Source: Bradyrhizobium paxllaeri
Lineage (GTDB): Bacteria > Pseudomonadota > Alphaproteobacteria > Rhizobiales > Xanthobacteraceae
DNA length: 64,000 nt
Direction of reading: 5' to 3'
NCBI RefSeq assembly: GCF_001693515.2
Contig: NZ_CP042968.1
Span: forward strand, 186,001 to 250,000
Shown here: piece by piece, positions 10,643 through 18,957 of the stretch
Numbering within the stretch: the stretch's first letter is position 1
How the letters are laid out: each line of letters starts with the position of its first letter
Program-made: the position numbers and the translations under genes
The notes under the pieces: generated by a model
What the model was told of the DNA's origin: nothing
What the model saw: the letters and a program-made list of their open reading frames with translations, nothing else
Databases searched by the model: none

Positions 10643-11644
10643 ATGACTGACGCAAAATACGACGTTCTCGGGATCGGCAATGCGATTTTCGATGTCTTCG
10701 CGCAAACCGACGAGAAATTCCTGGCCGACCACGGCATGGCCAAGGGCGGCATGGCGCTGATCGACGAGGCCCGCGCCGCGTCGATCTACCGCGACATGGG
10801 ACCGGCCACGGAAGTCTCCGGCGGCTCCGGCGCCAATACCATCGTCGGCGTTGCCGGCTTCGGCGCCCGCGCGGCCTTTATCGGCAAGGTGAAGGCCGAC
10901 CAGATAGGCGGCCTCTATACCCATGACATTCGTGCCGCTGGCGTCGCGTACGAGACCAGGGCAGCCGATGCCGGCCCCGCCACCGGCTGCTCCTACATCC
11001 TGGTGACGCCGGACGGCGAGCGCACCATGAACACCTATCTCGGCGCGGCGCAGGATCTGACCCCCGCCGATATCGACGAAGGCCAGATCGCGGCGTCCCG
11101 CATCGTCTATCTCGAAGGCTATCTCTGGGATCCCCAGAGCGCCAAGGAAGCCTTCGTCAAGGCCGCGACCATCGCACACGGTGCCGGCCGCCAGGTGGCG
11201 CTGACGCTGTCGGATTCGTTCTGCGTCGACCGCTACCGCGACGAGTTTCTCGACCTGATGCGCAAGGGCACCGTCGATCTCGTGTTCGCCAACGAGGCCG
11301 AACTGCATTCGCTGTACCAGACCTCGGATTTCGACACCGCGCTGAAGCAGTTGCGCGCGGATACGAAACTGGGCGTCGTCACCCGCAGCGAGAAGGGCTG
11401 CGTCGTGGCTGCGAAGGACGGCGTCGTCGCAGTGCCGGCGCATCCGATCGAGAAGCTGGTCGACACCACAGGCGCCGGCGATCTCTTCGCCGCCGGTTTT
11501 CTGTTCGGCCTCGTGCGCGATGCCGGTTACGAAAACGCCGGCCGTCTCGGCGCCCTCGCCGCCGCCGAAGTGATTCAGCATATCGGCGCAAGGCCGCAGG
11601 TGTCGCTGAAGGAGCTGGCGCAGCAGAAGGGGCTGCCGGTTTAG
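10643..11644 (+). CDS. Adenosine kinase / PfkB-family sugar kinase
   Basis: This 333-aa ribokinase-fold kinase probably phosphorylates adenosine to AMP (purine salvage). PfkB signature 1 is GGSGANTIVGVAGFGARAAFIGKV (60-83) and signature 2 is DTTGAGDLFAAGFLFG with catalytic Asp280. The N-terminus DVLGIGNAIFDVFAQTDEKFL matches the alphaproteobacterial adenosine kinase group. ATG 10643 follows GGACGG. It is transcribed divergently from murJ across about 110 nt. Confidence 0.88.
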   Translation: MTDAKYDVLGIGNAIFDVFAQTDEKFLADHGMAKGGMALIDEARAASIYRDMGPATEVSGGSGANTIVGVAGFGARAAFIGKVKADQIGGLYTHDIRAAGVAYETRAADAGPATGCSYILVTPDGERTMNTYLGAAQDLTPADIDEGQIAASRIVYLEGYLWDPQSAKEAFVKAATIAHGAGRQVALTLSDSFCVDRYRDEFLDLMRKGTVDLVFANEAELHSLYQTSDFDTALKQLRADTKLGVVTRSEKGCVVAAKDGVVAVPAHPIEKLVDTTGAGDLFAAGFLFGLVRDAGYENAGRLGALAAAEVIQHIGARPQVSLKELAQQKGLPV

Positions 11645-11662
11645 GACGAAGGTTTCTCAATT

Positions 11663-11780
11663 CGTCATGGCAGGGCTTGTCCCGGCCATCCACGTCTTTC
11701 TTGCCGATGGTCCGTCAAGACGTGGATGCCCGGGACATCTAGCGCGAAGACGCGCTTCGCGCTCTTGCCCGGGCATGACA
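11663..11780. repeat. Dispersed palindrome, type A (second copy)
   Basis: The same design as 6392-6479: CGTCATGgcAGGGC at the left, CCGGGCATGAC at the right, and inner ATCCACGTCTTt / AAGACGTGGAT arms. It also contains an extra palindrome GCGCGAAGACGCGCTTCGCGC. It lies between two convergent genes, where it may serve as a bidirectional end. Confidence 0.8.
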
Positions 11781-11795
11781 GCATACCGTTTTCGT

Positions 11796-13490
11796 TCACG
11801 CCGTCTTCGCAGCCTTCAATCCTAGCCGCGCCTCCACCGCCTCCCGCATCAGGAACTTCTGGATCTTCCCCGTCACCGTCATCGGGAATTCGTCGACGAA
11901 TTCGACGTAGCGCGGGATCTTGTTGTGGGCGATCTGGCCCTGGCAGAACGCGCGCACGTCCTCGGCGGTGAGCGTCTCGCCCGGCCGGGTGCGGATCCAG
12001 GCGCAGAGCTCCTCGCCGTAGCGGTCGTCCGCCACGCCGAAGATCTGCACGTCCTGGATCTTGGGATGGCGATAGAGGAATTCCTCGATCTCGCGTGGGT
12101 AAAGGTTCTCGCCGCCGCGAATCACCATGTCCTTGATGCGGCCGACGATGTTGCAATAGCCTTCGGTGTCGATGATCGCGATGTCGCCGGTGTGCATCCA
12201 CCCATTGGCGTCGAGGACGTCGGCGGTCTTTTCGGCCTCGTCCCAATAGCCCAGCATGACACTGTAGCCGCGGGTGCAGAGTTCGCCGCGCTCGCCGCGC
12301 GGCACCACGCGTCCTTCGAGATCGACGACCTTGACCTCGACATGAGGATGGATGCGGCCGACGGTGGAGACGCGCCGTTCCAGCGGATCGTCGGTCGAGC
12401 TCTGGAAACTGACTGGCGACGTCTCGGTCATGCCATAGGCAATCGTCACCTCACCCATGTTCATCTCGTTGTTGACGCGCTTCATCACCTCGATCGGGCA
12501 GGGCGCACCCGCCATGATGCCGGTGCGCAGCGATTTCAGGTCGAAGCGCGCGAATTCGGGATGATCGAGTTCGGCGATGAACATGGTCGGCACGCCGTAA
12601 AGCGCGGTGCATTTCTCCTGCTCAATGGTCTGCAGCGTCGCCAGCGGATCAAAACCTTCGCCCGGATAGACCATGGTGGCGCCGAGTGTGACGGAAGCGA
12701 GGTTGCCCATCACCATGCCAAAGCAGTGATAGAGCGGCACCGGAATGCAGATGCGATCCTTCTCGGTCAGTCGCATCGCGCGGCCGACGAAATAGCCGTT
12801 GTTGAGGATGTTGTGGTGCGTCAGCGTCACGCCTTTGGGCGAGCCCGTGGTGCCGCTGGTGAACTGGATGTTGACGGCGTCGTCGAACTGCAGCGTCTTC
12901 GAAAGCTCGGCTAGCTGCTCATGGTGTCGCACGCCACCCATTTTGCTCACGTCATCGAAGGCAATGGTGCCGGGGGATTTCGGTCCGCCGATCTGGATTA
13001 CCGCGCGCAGTTGCGGCAGCCGCTGCGCCTGCAGTGCGCCCGGCTGCGACGCCGCAAGCTCCGGCAGCAGCGTGTTCAGCATCTCCATATAGTTGGAAGT
13101 CTTGAAGGCGGTCGCGGTGACGACCGCCGCGCAGCCGACTTTGGCAAGCGCGAATTCAAGCTCGCTCAGACGATAGGCGGGATTGATGGTGACGAGAATG
13201 AGCCCCGCCTTGGCGGCGGCGAATTGCGTCAGCGTCCATTCCGGCCGGTTCAGCGACCACACGCCGATCCGCGCGCCACGCTCAAAGCCGAGCGCGAGAA
13301 AACCCGCCGCCAGCGCGTCGACGTGACAGGCGAATTCTTTCCATGTCCAGCGCACGCCATGGCTCGGCGAGACCAGCGCCTCGCGATCGCCCCAGCGCGA
13401 TGCTGCCTGATCGAGGCAGTGCCCGATGGTATCGCCGAGCAGCGGTGCGTCGGAAATGCCGGAGACGTAGCTATCAATGGTGTCGGTCAA
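11796..13490 (-). CDS. Fatty-acyl-CoA synthetase (AMP-binding, FadD-like)
   Basis: This 564-aa ANL-superfamily ligase activates a carboxylic acid to its CoA ester via an acyl-AMP. Visible motifs are the P-loop [11 protein letters not shown] (210-220), AYGMTETSP (351-359), GWMHTGDIA, and the C-terminal [10 protein letters not shown] with the catalytic lysine. Sequence style ([34 protein letters not shown]) fits medium/long-chain acyl-CoA synthetases. The start appears to be TTG 13490, with GGAG at a proper distance and no ATG before the conserved N-terminus. Substrate chain length is unknown. Confidence 0.92.
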   Translation of the reverse strand: MTDTIDSYVSGISDAPLLGDTIGHCLDQAASRWGDREALVSPSHGVRWTWKEFACHVDALAAGFLALGFERGARIGVWSLNRPEWTLTQFAAAKAGLILVTINPAYRLSELEFALAKVGCAAVVTATAFKTSNYMEMLNTLLPELAASQPGALQAQRLPQLRAVIQIGGPKSPGTIAFDDVSKMGGVRHHEQLAELSKTLQFDDAVNIQFTSGTTGSPKGVTLTHHNILNNGYFVGRAMRLTEKDRICIPVPLYHCFGMVMGNLASVTLGATMVYPGEGFDPLATLQTIEQEKCTALYGVPTMFIAELDHPEFARFDLKSLRTGIMAGAPCPIEVMKRVNNEMNMGEVTIAYGMTETSPVSFQSSTDDPLERRVSTVGRIHPHVEVKVVDLEGRVVPRGERGELCTRGYSVMLGYWDEAEKTADVLDANGWMHTGDIAIIDTEGYCNIVGRIKDMVIRGGENLYPREIEEFLYRHPKIQDVQIFGVADDRYGEELCAWIRTRPGETLTAEDVRAFCQGQIAHNKIPRYVEFVDEFPMTVTGKIQKFLMREAVEARLGLKAAKTA

Positions 13491-13508
13491 GTGTTGTTCT
13501 CCATGAGG

Positions 13509-13578
13509 AGCGAAGGCGGAAGCAATCCATCTATCCCCGTGTTGAGGGATGGATTGCTTCGCTTCGCTCGCAATGACG
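13509..13578. repeat. Dispersed palindrome, type B (AAGCAATCCATC...ATGGATTGCTTC...CAATGACGG)
   Basis: Inverted arms AAGCAATCCATC and GATGGATTGCTT are separated by a short spacer and followed by CGCTCGCAATGACGG. Related copies are at 21983-22100, 59830-59905 and 63533-63617. Confidence 0.8.
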
Positions 13579-13583
13579 GTCTC

Positions 13584-14771
13584 TTAGGCCGCCTTCTGTC
13601 CCGCATCGAGCCCGGCGTACACCCCGCGCTCAAAGCCCGCAAACGCTTCCAGCGCCTTGCCGTCGAAGAACGGCAACAGCTGCATCAGGATCACGCCGGC
13701 GACGTTGCGGGTCGGGTCGATCCAGAAATAGGTGTTGGCAAGACCCGCCCAGGCGAGGCTGCCGGCGCTGCGGCCTTCCTGCGTCTTGGCGGTGTTGATC
13801 AGGAAAGAGAGGCCCCACTTCTTGACGATGTCAGGAAAGAGATCGACATCGTTGGTATACATTGGCGCCATCGTGGCTATTTTTCCGAAGGTGAGATCGC
13901 CGATATGGTTCTGGCCCATCAGCGCGACCGTCTCGGGCTTTAGCACCTGGTTGCCGTTGCCGCGGCCCTTGTTGAGGATCATCTGGGTGAACTTGATGTA
14001 GTCGGCCGCCGTGCCGTAGAGGCCGCCGCCGCCCATATGGAATTCCGGCGCCTGTTCCAGTTCGAACGGGATCGGCGCCAGCGCGCCGTCTTCGCCCCGT
14101 GCGTGCATGCCGACCAGCCGCTGCCGCATGCTGTCGCTGATCTTGAAGCCGATGTCGTTCATGCCGAGCGGCGCAAAGATGTCGTCGCGCAGATAGGCAT
14201 CGAGCCGCTTGCCGCTCACAGCTTCCACCGCCTTGCCGACGAAATCGATATTGGTGCCGTATTCCCAGCGCGTGCCGGGATCGGACATGATCGGCGTCTT
14301 CAGCGCGGCGTTCAGGCAGGAAATGATGCCGGGCGTGCCGGTCTTCTCCATGTATTTCCCCATGTCGCCGTTCCACATGTCGTAGCAGAAACCGGCGGTG
14401 TGGGTCATGAGATGGCGCAGCGTGATCGGTTTCGTGGCGGGGCGCAGTTTCGGCTCGCCGCCGGCGTCAAAACCTTCCAGCACCTGCGGGGAGGCGAGAT
14501 CGGGCAGCAGCTTGCCGATCGGCTCATCCAGCGAAAGCTTACCCTGCTCGACGAGCTGCATGCCGGCGGCGCAGGTGATCGCCTTGGTCATGGAGGCGAT
14601 CCAGAACACGCTGTCCGCGGTCATGGCGTCATCCTTGCCGAGGTCGCGCTTGCCGAACGCGCCCTGGTAGATCACCTCGCTTCCGGTAGCGGCCATTGCG
14701 ACCACGCCGGGAATTTCCTTTGCCTCGCACTTCTGACGCAGAACCTGATCGATCGCGGCTTTGCTTTGCAT
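13584..14771 (-). CDS. Serine hydrolase, beta-lactamase/esterase family (class C-like fold)
   Basis: This 395-aa penicillin-binding-protein-like serine hydrolase has the nucleophile motif SMTK (Ser60, Lys63), the tyrosine motif WEYGTN (Tyr171) and a late HMGGGGLYGTAADYIKF segment in place of the KTG box. Such proteins are often esterases or D-amino-acid-type peptidases rather than true beta-lactamases. There is no signal peptide, so a cytoplasmic esterase is likeliest. The gene follows a type B palindrome and lies upstream of the acyl-CoA synthetase gene on the same strand, about 90 nt apart. Confidence 0.88.
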   Translation of the reverse strand: MQSKAAIDQVLRQKCEAKEIPGVVAMAATGSEVIYQGAFGKRDLGKDDAMTADSVFWIASMTKAITCAAGMQLVEQGKLSLDEPIGKLLPDLASPQVLEGFDAGGEPKLRPATKPITLRHLMTHTAGFCYDMWNGDMGKYMEKTGTPGIISCLNAALKTPIMSDPGTRWEYGTNIDFVGKAVEAVSGKRLDAYLRDDIFAPLGMNDIGFKISDSMRQRLVGMHARGEDGALAPIPFELEQAPEFHMGGGGLYGTAADYIKFTQMILNKGRGNGNQVLKPETVALMGQNHIGDLTFGKIATMAPMYTNDVDLFPDIVKKWGLSFLINTAKTQEGRSAGSLAWAGLANTYFWIDPTRNVAGVILMQLLPFFDGKALEAFAGFERGVYAGLDAGQKAA

Positions 14772-15138
14772 GGGTCACCTCCCGAATGGTTTTTATGGAA
14801 GTGGAACGATCTTCCTCCCGGCTGCCTTATCCCGCAAGCGGGAGCGGACGGCCGCGGGCCATGTCGCGATCTCGTGATGGGGCGATGGAAGCTAAAGTTA
14901 GGTTTGGGCAGGTCTCGCGGGGCCATCCGGCACAAAACTGCAACACCCCGCCGCATTCTGCGGCGGAGGGTGGCCAATGGCCGTGACCGGATTCACCATC
15001 CACGATATCGTGATTTCGCCACGATTCCCGCCGCTGATTTTTTGCAGTAAAGCGTTCAAATTCCAGCACAAACGTTGCGCGTTGGCTGGTCCAAATTAAC
15101 CAAAATTGTCTCATTTCTGCCCGTCGCAAAGGTGCGCA
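14772..15138. other. Intergenic region between divergent genes
   Basis: This 367-bp stretch separates the serine hydrolase and a small hypothetical gene. It contains a short hairpin at 14948-14966 (CCGCCGC, 5-nt loop, GCGGCGG) and an AT-richer stretch near 15030-15110 that may hold the plus-strand promoter. No gene or known site was recognised. Confidence 0.5.
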
Positions 15139-15459
15139 ATGATTTCGACTTGGAGTGAATGGAAGCGGTATCCCCGTCCCGGACGGGGCGAGAACATCGA
15201 GGCGCCGATAACACCCGGGCTGTATGAAGTCCGCTACGCCGGCACCGGCGCGCTGCACTCTTTCGAGGCGGTCGACAATGTGGCCCAGGCGCTGGCGCAG
15301 CTTGCGGTCGGCGCCAAATCCTGGTTCGGCCGCCGCGACACCGCCAAACTGCCCGACCTCGAATACCGGACCTGCGCGACTTCCTCGAAGGCCGATGCGA
15401 AAGCGGCGGCGCAACGCATGATCGGCCGCCGCGAGACGTATATGAGCGGCGCGGCGTAA
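15139..15459 (+). CDS. Conserved hypothetical protein, about 106 aa
   Basis: A small basic protein starting MISTWSEWKRYPRPGRGENIEAP, with GLYEVRYAGTGALHSFEAVDNVAQALAQL, a core that recalls the strand pattern of short GIY-YIG-like folds, although the catalytic residues were not identified. Its style is common in Bradyrhizobium genomes as an unannotated protein. ATG at 15139 was preferred over 15106, which adds a cysteine-rich stretch. Codon use matches the neighbours and no operon partner is seen. The function is unknown. Confidence 0.65.
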   Translation: MISTWSEWKRYPRPGRGENIEAPITPGLYEVRYAGTGALHSFEAVDNVAQALAQLAVGAKSWFGRRDTAKLPDLEYRTCATSSKADAKAAAQRMIGRRETYMSGAA

Positions 15460-15466
15460 CACGACT

Positions 15467-15547
15467 GTCATTCCGGGGCGATGCGCAGCATCGAACCCGG
15501 AATCTCGAGATTCCGGGTCTGGTCCTTCGGACCATCCCGGAATGACG
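15467..15547. repeat. Dispersed palindrome, type C (GTCATTCCGGGG...CCCGGAATGACGG)
   Basis: The outer arms are GTCATTCCGGG and CCCGGAATGAC; the inside has CCCGGAATCTCGAGATTCCGGG, a near-perfect palindrome, and GGTCCttcGGACC. Near-identical copies are at 50050-50132 and 56509-56605. Confidence 0.88.
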
Positions 15548-15665
15548 GTGGTCCCCCATAGCCCTCAAAATTCCTTGAAGCAGGGTTGCCTCAGCCAGCG
15601 GTGCATTGCCCGCGATGCAGGCCTATACTCGGATCAATCCTGCAAGAAAATCCGAGGAGTACGCC

Positions 15666-17159
15666 ATGAACCCACCCGTCGCCGCACGCGCTTCAGCTTC
15701 CGCCCCCTCGCTGCATGACCGCCTGAAAGATCCCTCGCTGTTGCGCGACCGCTGTTACATCGACGGCGTCTGGGTCGGCACGCCGTCGCGCCCCGTCACC
15801 AATCCCGTCAATGGCGTCGAACTCGCAAAGGTGCCCGCGCTCAGCACCGCGGAAGCAACGCAAGCTGTTGAAGCCGCCGAGCGCGCGTTCCCGGCCTGGG
15901 CCAAGCACACCGCCAAGCAGCGCTCCAATATCCTGCGCAAATGGTTCGAGCTGATCGCGGCGAACCGCGAGGATCTCGCGCTGATCCTCACCTCCGAGCA
16001 GGGCAAGCCGCTGGCGGAAGCGCTCGGCGAGGTCGATATCGGCGGCGCCTATGTCGAGTTCTTTGCCGAGGAAGCGCGCCGCGTCTATGGCGAAACTATT
16101 CCGACGCAGCGGCCTGATGCGCGCCTGCTTGCGATCAAGCAGCCGATCGGCGTCTGCGGCGCGATCACGCCGTGGAATTTCCCGTGTTCGATGATCACGC
16201 GAAAGGTCTCACCGGCGCTCGCGGCCGGTTGCACCGTCGTGCTCAAGCCCGCCAATGAAACGCCGCTGACCGCGCTGGCGCTGGTCGCGTTGGCCGAGAA
16301 GGCCGGCGTGCCCAAGGGTGTGTTCAACATCCTCACCGGCAATTCGTCCGCGATCGGCAAGGTGTTGTGCGAGCATCCCGCGGTGCGCTTCGTCGGCTTC
16401 ACCGGCTCGACTGAAGTCGGGAAAATCCTCTATCAGCAGGCTTCGGTGGGCGTGAAGAAGCTCGGCCTCGAGCTCGGCGGCAACGCGCCATTCGTGGTGT
16501 TCGACGACGCCGATATCGATGCGGCGGTCGAGGGCGCCATTGTCTCGAAATACCGCAACATGGGTCAGACCTGCGTCTGCGCCAACCGCATCTACGCCCA
16601 GGACAAGATCTACGATCAGTTCGTCGAGAAACTGTCGAAGAAGGTCGCGGCGATGAAGATCGGCGACGGCACGGAGCAGGGCGTAATGCAGGGCCCGCTG
16701 ATCAATATGGAAGCGGTCGACAAGGTCGAGAAGCACATTGCCGATGCGGTCAAGGGCGGCGCGAAAATCGTCACTGGAGGAAAACGCCATTCGCTCGGCG
16801 GCAGTTTCTTCGAGCCGACGGTGCTTTCGAATGTGAAGCCGGATGCGCTGGTGGCGCATGAGGAAACGTTCGGCCCGCTGGCGCCGGTGTTCCGCTTCAA
16901 GGACGAGGCCGACGTGATCGCGATGTGCAACAACTCGCCGTTCGGGCTGGCGTCGTATTTCTATTCCCGCGATCTCGGGAGAGTCTGGCGCGTCGCGGAA
17001 GCGCTGGAATCCGGCATGGTCGGCGTCAACACCGGGCTCATTACCACCGAAGTTGCACCCTTCGGCGGCGTCAAGGAATCGGGTCTCGGCCGCGAAGGCT
17101 CGCATCACGGCATGGAAGAATATGTCGAGATCAAATACGTGATGATGGCCGGGGTGTAG
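15666..17159 (+). CDS. gabD: NAD(P)-dependent succinate-semialdehyde dehydrogenase
   Basis: This 497-aa aldehyde dehydrogenase oxidises succinate semialdehyde to succinate (GABA shunt) by family resemblance. The general base is Glu269 in KLGLELGGNAPF and the nucleophile is Cys303 in NMGQTCVCAN, the second Cys two residues later being typical of the GabD group. The C-terminal GGVKESGLGREGSHHGMEEYVEIKYV is also GabD-like. ATG 15666 follows GAGGAGTACG; the frame extends upstream without support. No other GABA genes are nearby. Confidence 0.92.
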   Translation: MNPPVAARASASAPSLHDRLKDPSLLRDRCYIDGVWVGTPSRPVTNPVNGVELAKVPALSTAEATQAVEAAERAFPAWAKHTAKQRSNILRKWFELIAANREDLALILTSEQGKPLAEALGEVDIGGAYVEFFAEEARRVYGETIPTQRPDARLLAIKQPIGVCGAITPWNFPCSMITRKVSPALAAGCTVVLKPANETPLTALALVALAEKAGVPKGVFNILTGNSSAIGKVLCEHPAVRFVGFTGSTEVGKILYQQASVGVKKLGLELGGNAPFVVFDDADIDAAVEGAIVSKYRNMGQTCVCANRIYAQDKIYDQFVEKLSKKVAAMKIGDGTEQGVMQGPLINMEAVDKVEKHIADAVKGGAKIVTGGKRHSLGGSFFEPTVLSNVKPDALVAHEETFGPLAPVFRFKDEADVIAMCNNSPFGLASYFYSRDLGRVWRVAEALESGMVGVNTGLITTEVAPFGGVKESGLGREGSHHGMEEYVEIKYVMMAGV

Positions 17160-17176
17160 CTTTCACGCGTAGATCC

Positions 17177-17200
17177 TATGGGTGGCAGGTGTTCAGGGGG
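17177..17200 (+). repeat. Left subterminal inverted repeat of the IS1111-type element
   Basis: 24 bp beginning TATGGG and ending CAGGGGG. It pairs with 18843-18866 at 16 of 24 positions, with the best agreement at both edges (TATGGG and TCA.GGGG). Confidence 0.7.
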
Positions 17201-17241
17201 TAAGTTGAGTTTGCGACCCCCACTCACCCAGAGGATCCACG

Positions 17242-18396
17242 ATGTGCACAGATCACGCTGACACACCCGCCGGCTGCGAGTATGCCACGGTTTACGTTGC
17301 TTTCGAACTGAGCAAGGCGAAATGGCAGCTAGGCATAATGATGCCTGGTGCCGAGAAGGTGAGCCGTTACCGGATTGACGGTGGCGACTTGGCGGCGTTG
17401 TCGAGTTTGCTGGTCAAGGCTCGATCGAAGGCGGCGCAGACGGGGAAGCCGGTTCGTATCCTGTCTTGCTATGAAGCAGGTCTCGACGGTCATTGGCTGC
17501 ACCGCTGGCTTGCCGACAACGAGGTGCTCAATTACGAGATCGATGCGTCGAGCATCGAGGTGAACCGGCGGGCACGGCGTGCCAAGACCGATCGGATCGA
17601 CCTGGCGCAGTTGATGCGCTCGTTTCTGGCTTACCTGCGTGGCGAACCGCGGGTTTGCAGCATGGTTCGGGTTCCCACGCCTGAGGAGGAGGACCGCAAA
17701 CGGCGCACGCGCGAGCGCGAGCGGCTGCTGGAGGAGCGCACCGGGCACAGCAATCGGATCAAGGGGCTGCTGCATGGCCAGGGTATCCGCGATGTCATGC
17801 CCCTGAAGCCGGACTTCTTGTCGGGTCTGGAGGAGATGCGTACCGGCGATGGGCGCGCTCTGCCGCCGCGGCTGAAGGACGAGATCCGTCGCGAGCATGA
17901 GCGGCTGGTCTTGGTGCACAAGCAGATCAAGGCGCTCGAGGCAGCGAATGCGGCCGCGCATCGGGCACCGGCCAAGGACTCGGTAGAGGCGAAGGCGGTT
18001 CAGCTTGCCCAACTCAAGGCGATCGGCCCGCACATCGCCCAGCTTCTCGCCAACGAGGTCTTCTACCGCAACTTCAAGAACCGGCGTCAGGTCGGCAGTT
18101 GCTTCGGACTGACCGACATGCCCTACGACAGCGGCGCCAGCCGCAGGCAACAGGGCATCAGCAAGGCTGGCAATCGCCGAGCGCGAACGACCGCCATCGA
18201 GCTCGCCTGGCTATGGCTGAGCCATCAGCCCGACAGCGAGCTGAGCCGCTGGTTCCGCGAGCGGGTTGGCAACCTCAAGGGTCGCATCCGCAAGATCGCC
18301 ATCGTGGCGCTGGCGCGCAAGCTGATGGTGGCGCTCTGGCGCTATCTGGAAACCGGCCTTGTGCCGAGCGGCGCTGTGATGCGTCCAAGTCTCTAA
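17242..18396 (+). CDS. IS110-family transposase (DEDD recombinase)
   Basis: This 384-aa site-specific recombinase has an N-terminal RuvC-like DEDD domain. The first acidic position reads VAFELSKAKW (Glu where many family members have Asp), followed by CYEAGLDG and the conserved KTDRIDLAQL. A charged coiled-coil middle (EEEDRKRRTRERERLLEERTGHSNRIKGLL) leads to the transposase_20 domain, with the serine-containing DSGASRRQQGISKAGNRRAR. It looks intact. ATG 17242 follows GAGGATCC. Like its relatives it probably acts with a non-coding RNA from the element rather than by simple end recognition. Confidence 0.95.
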   Translation: MCTDHADTPAGCEYATVYVAFELSKAKWQLGIMMPGAEKVSRYRIDGGDLAALSSLLVKARSKAAQTGKPVRILSCYEAGLDGHWLHRWLADNEVLNYEIDASSIEVNRRARRAKTDRIDLAQLMRSFLAYLRGEPRVCSMVRVPTPEEEDRKRRTRERERLLEERTGHSNRIKGLLHGQGIRDVMPLKPDFLSGLEEMRTGDGRALPPRLKDEIRREHERLVLVHKQIKALEAANAAAHRAPAKDSVEAKAVQLAQLKAIGPHIAQLLANEVFYRNFKNRRQVGSCFGLTDMPYDSGASRRQQGISKAGNRRARTTAIELAWLWLSHQPDSELSRWFRERVGNLKGRIRKIAIVALARKLMVALWRYLETGLVPSGAVMRPSL

Positions 18397-18842
18397 CCAA
18401 CGCCGGTGTGCCAATGACGGCCGACGTGATCCAGGACAGACGTGTGACCGAACCCGGGCTTGGGTCTTCGGATTCCGCTTTCGTAGATGGGTCCCGTCTC
18501 TTCTGGGCCTTACCTTCACCCGTGCATGAAAGATCAGGGTCCGGGCCACCACACCCGACCGGATACAAGTTGATGCGGTGTTGGCCGCATACGACGTCAC
18601 GGCCCAGTCCAGGACATCACGTCAAGCTGTCAATCGCGCGCCTCGAAACGTCCCGATCCGAAAGCTTCGCACCGGCCTTGCCACCGTCAAGGCCGCTACG
18701 CGCCGCCTCCGGCGGTGGCCTGCGGCCAGCCTTGACCGTGCCGCGTCCGGCGCAGCGGCTATCCATCGGAACGAAACAGCCATCAAGAGCCGTTGCTCTC
18801 CACCGAACATGCCAAGGCAAAGCCATGCCCTAATGAATCAAT
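18397..18842 (+). ncRNA. Candidate bridge/seek RNA region in the right end of the IS1111-type element
   Basis: About 450 bp without a credible gene. IS1111-type elements encode their guide RNA downstream of the recombinase (established knowledge). Within it, 18454-18462 (CCGGGCTTG) is the reverse complement of the right junction at 18867-18875 (CAAGCCCGG), and 18482-18488 (CGTAGAT) equals the left junction at 17168-17174. The first match sits in a loop closed by CCGAA (18448-18452) and TTCGG (18467-18471). RNA ends and structure are not determined; the strand is assumed from the recombinase. Confidence 0.5.
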
Positions 18843-18866
18843 CCCCTTGACAACCACTACCCCATA
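18843..18866 (-). repeat. Right subterminal inverted repeat of the IS1111-type element
   Basis: The partner of 17177-17200, read on the minus strand as TATGGGGTAGTGG...CAAGGGG. The plus-strand copy ends CCCATA just before CAAGCCCGG of the target side. Confidence 0.7.
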
Positions 18867-18950
18867 CAAGCCCGGATGGAGCGAAGCGCAATCCGGGCCA
18901 TATCTGCTTGCGAGAACCCCGGATGGCGCTCCGCTCCATCCGGGCTACGC
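18867..18950. repeat. Dispersed palindromes, type D (CCCGGATGGAGCG...CGCAATCCGGG), interrupted by the IS
   Basis: Two palindromes in tandem: CCCGGATGGAGCGAAGCGCA followed by ATCCGGG, then CCCCGGATGGCGCTCCGC with TCCATCCGGGCTACGC. The first lacks its usual GTAG lead, which is found on the far side of the IS at about 17169-17172. The unit is the apparent insertion target of the IS1111-type element. Confidence 0.75.
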
Positions 18951-18957
18951 AAAATGA

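Larger units (their letters stand above)
17172..18870 (+). mobile_element. IS110-family element, IS1111 type (about 1.7 kb)
   Basis: One transposase gene is framed by imperfect inverted repeats at 17177-17200 (TATGGGTGGCAGG...) and 18843-18866 (reverse complement TATGGGGTAGTGG...), matching at 16 of 24 positions. The left end before the gene is short (about 65 bp) and the right end is long (about 470 bp), the layout of the IS1111 group. The exact ends are a few bases outside the repeats. Joining the flanks (...CGTAG and CCCGGATGG...) restores a dispersed palindrome, so the element probably inserted there without a target duplication. Confidence 0.85.

Noticed and set aside
14827..15471. 214-aa minus-strand ORF opposite the small hypothetical protein
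   Set aside because: It has no family features; the plus-strand gene has a Bradyrhizobium-like conserved pattern.
18211..18600. Minus-strand ORF of 129 aa in the IS right end
   Set aside because: It spans the transposase end and the non-coding region with no recognisable motif.
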